Source: Bacteroidota bacterium
Lineage (GTDB): Bacteria; Bacteroidota; Ignavibacteria; UBA10030; UBA6906
DNA length: 64,000 nucleotides
Direction of reading: 5' to 3'
NCBI GenBank assembly: GCA_019637975.1
Contig: JAHBUR010000021.1
Location: 1 to 64,000, forward strand
Shown: positions 62,878-64,000 of the stretch, piece after piece
How positions within the stretch are numbered: position 1 is the stretch's first letter
Layout of the letters: every line of letters starts with the position of its first letter
The notes under the pieces: model-generated
The model's input: only the letters and a program-made list of their open reading frames with translations
Database searches by the model: none
Told to the model about the DNA's origin: nothing
Program-made: the position numbers and the translations under genes

Positions 62878-63399
62878 TCACTTGCCGGTATAGTTCAACA
62901 CTTGTGCAACCGCTGCCGTAACTATAGCCGCAGTGGTAACAACACTCACAACATCGCGCCACGTTACCCACGATGTATGGTCTATAAAAATTGTATCGCC
63001 CGGCTGCAACAGGATTTTTGCCTCGTCAAGCCGGTCGAGACGCTTCAAGTTGATGCGAATTTCCCTTGTCGAGATGAGCCCATCGCGCCGGCTGATCCGC
63101 GTAATGCGGACATCTTCCATATCAGCATCCTGAGTCGGGCCGCCGGCAAACGAAAGTAATTGAACCAGGTCAATTGTGTTGCCAACTTCATATCGTCCGG
63201 GATGCTGCACAAAGCCCCAGACATTTACCTGCATTGTCATTTCACCCGGCTTGGCAACGTTATAGTACGCTCCCGCTTGTGCGTTTGGCAATCCGGAGGA
63301 GAATCCGCTATTAATCGCTTGTGCATGTAGTTGAGATGAAGCCAGTATAACGGACGCAGCAAGCCCAATGAAACGTACAAGGCATGACCTTTTCATCAT
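62878..63399 (-). CDS. Exported SLBB-domain protein without Poly_export domain
   Basis: A 173-residue protein: signal peptide (LVRFIGLAASVILASSQLHA), one SLBB domain (QVNVWGFVQHPGRYEVGNTI, LLSFAGGPTQDADMEDVRIT, the closing LLQPGDTIFIDHTSW) and a C-terminal helix (VVSVVTTAAIVTAAVAQVL). The Poly_export domain that Wza-type proteins place before SLBB is absent. It may dock onto another channel protein. Starts at 63399 or 63396 leave a gap to the kinase gene; an earlier start at 63432 would overlap it. Confidence 0.82.
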   Translation of the reverse strand: MMKRSCLVRFIGLAASVILASSQLHAQAINSGFSSGLPNAQAGAYYNVAKPGEMTMQVNVWGFVQHPGRYEVGNTIDLVQLLSFAGGPTQDADMEDVRITRISRRDGLISTREIRINLKRLDRLDEAKILLQPGDTIFIDHTSWVTWRDVVSVVTTAAIVTAAVAQVLNYTGK

Positions 63400-63428
63400 C
63401 GTAAAAAACCTTTTCTCGTGTTGTTGAA

Positions 63429-64000
63429 TCATGAACGATGTCCCCGCGCAGCTTCTACTACACCACGTTTTTTGTTATTCTCGGTGTAGAAACCGTATCC
63501 GGATCGCGGATACGAAATGCCGTACGCCCTGCGATGATCAAAACGGTTCAGAACGTATTTCGGAGTTTTTCCGCCAACTGTTTCGATAATCTCAACTGAC
63601 CGTTCCAACTCTTCCAAGCGCGTGGAGCCTGCTGCCACAACAATCAGAACCATATCCACAAGTGTGGAAAGTATGCTTGCATCAGCAACGGTCAAGATCG
63701 GCGGAGAATCAAGAATGATGACATCATATTCAAGTTCAGCCTGCTGTATAAGGTCGCGCATTTTGTCCGACGCAAGCAGATCCGCCGGCTGTGACGGCAA
63801 TGTGCCGGCACTGAGTATGTGCAGATTCCTGATCGTGGAAAGTTGCACGACACCGTCATAGCCGACTTTGTCCTGCAACAATTCTGAAAGACCTGGCTGC
63901 CCGAAGAGGTCGAACATCCCATGTTGAACCGGACGACGCATGTTTGCGTCTATCAACAACACCATCTTGCCGTTTTGCGCATACGCAATCGCAAGATTCG
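63429..64000 (-). CDS. BY-kinase (Wzc/CapB-like), C-terminal part (partial)
   Basis: The frame is open to the right edge, giving about 190 residues. The Walker A' motif is VLLIDANMRRP and Walker B-type motif YDVIILDSPPILTVADASIL, both typical of bacterial tyrosine kinases controlling capsule assembly. A tyrosine cluster near the end (YGISYPRSGYGFYTENN) is the probable autophosphorylation tail. The Walker A lies beyond the edge. Whether a Wzz domain is fused in front cannot be seen. Confidence 0.88.
   Translation of the reverse strand, partial: NLAIAYAQNGKMVLLIDANMRRPVQHGMFDLFGQPGLSELLQDKVGYDGVVQLSTIRNLHILSAGTLPSQPADLLASDKMRDLIQQAELEYDVIILDSPPILTVADASILSTLVDMVLIVVAAGSTRLEELERSVEIIETVGGKTPKYVLNRFDHRRAYGISYPRSGYGFYTENNKKRGVVEAARGHRS

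Overview
The window comes from a Gram-negative bacterium of roughly even base composition. Outer-membrane-type proteins, an OmpA-like protein with calcium-binding TSP3 repeats, Wza/Wzz-type capsule machinery and a BY-kinase point to a two-membrane cell. The mix of genes resembles the FCB group (Ignavibacteria/Chlorobi-like lineages) more than any other group I know, but no marker here settles this. Three tRNA promoters have ordinary TTGxxx-17-TAxxxT spacing, which argues against a member of class Bacteroidia. No phage, CRISPR array, complete insertion sequence or rRNA gene is visible.

Bases 1-9317 (+ strand) form one catabolic operon. It holds the end of a xanthine-dehydrogenase-type molybdenum subunit, its FAD and 2Fe-2S subunits, a PreT/PreA-like oxidoreductase pair, a fold-type II PLP enzyme, a YgeY-like M20 hydrolase, a YgeW-like carbamoyltransferase, a MocA-like nucleotidyltransferase and an ElaA-like acetyltransferase. 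This is the selenium-linked purine/uric-acid degradation gene set, with PreT+PreA in the place of YgfK. Several gaps carry inverted-repeat elements, two of which supply the stop codon of the gene in front. A small gene broken by a frameshift follows (9310-9569).

Bases 9.6-22.2 kb hold an S9 peptidase, tRNA-Gln and tRNA-Glu, a run of five unrecognised membrane, secreted or barrel-like proteins, the OmpA/TSP3 protein, two tRNA-Arg genes around a ROK kinase, tadA and prfA. Bases 22.2-28.2 kb (- strand) hold a DUF1385 protein, a flippase, nadC, a thioesterase, a methyltransferase and accA.

From 28.2 kb to the end, almost everything is on the - strand and belongs to one large surface-polysaccharide locus. 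It contains three proteins with a bacterial sugar transferase domain: one canonical (47755-49224), one fused to a complete WecA/MraY-type enzyme (32025-34508), and one fused behind a family 2 glycosyltransferase but lacking its catalytic segment (28161-30152). It also contains two flippases, two polymerase/ligase-type proteins, a Wzz-like protein, a Wza-like exporter plus an SLBB-only protein, the end of a BY-kinase, many glycosyltransferases, nucleotide-sugar enzymes (RfbB, an RfbC-like cupin, WbpB/WbpD/WbpE-like enzymes, a CDP-paratose epimerase-like protein), AsnB, a FemAB-like acyltransferase and a NodB-like deacetylase. A Y1-transposase-like protein lacking its catalytic residues sits in the middle. 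A strong terminator near 46.1 kb divides the locus into transcription units.

The best candidates for something undescribed are the fusion of two unrelated phosphoglycosyl transferases, the glycosyltransferase with a gutted transferase domain, the inactive transposase-fold protein, and the repeat family that rewrites gene ends.
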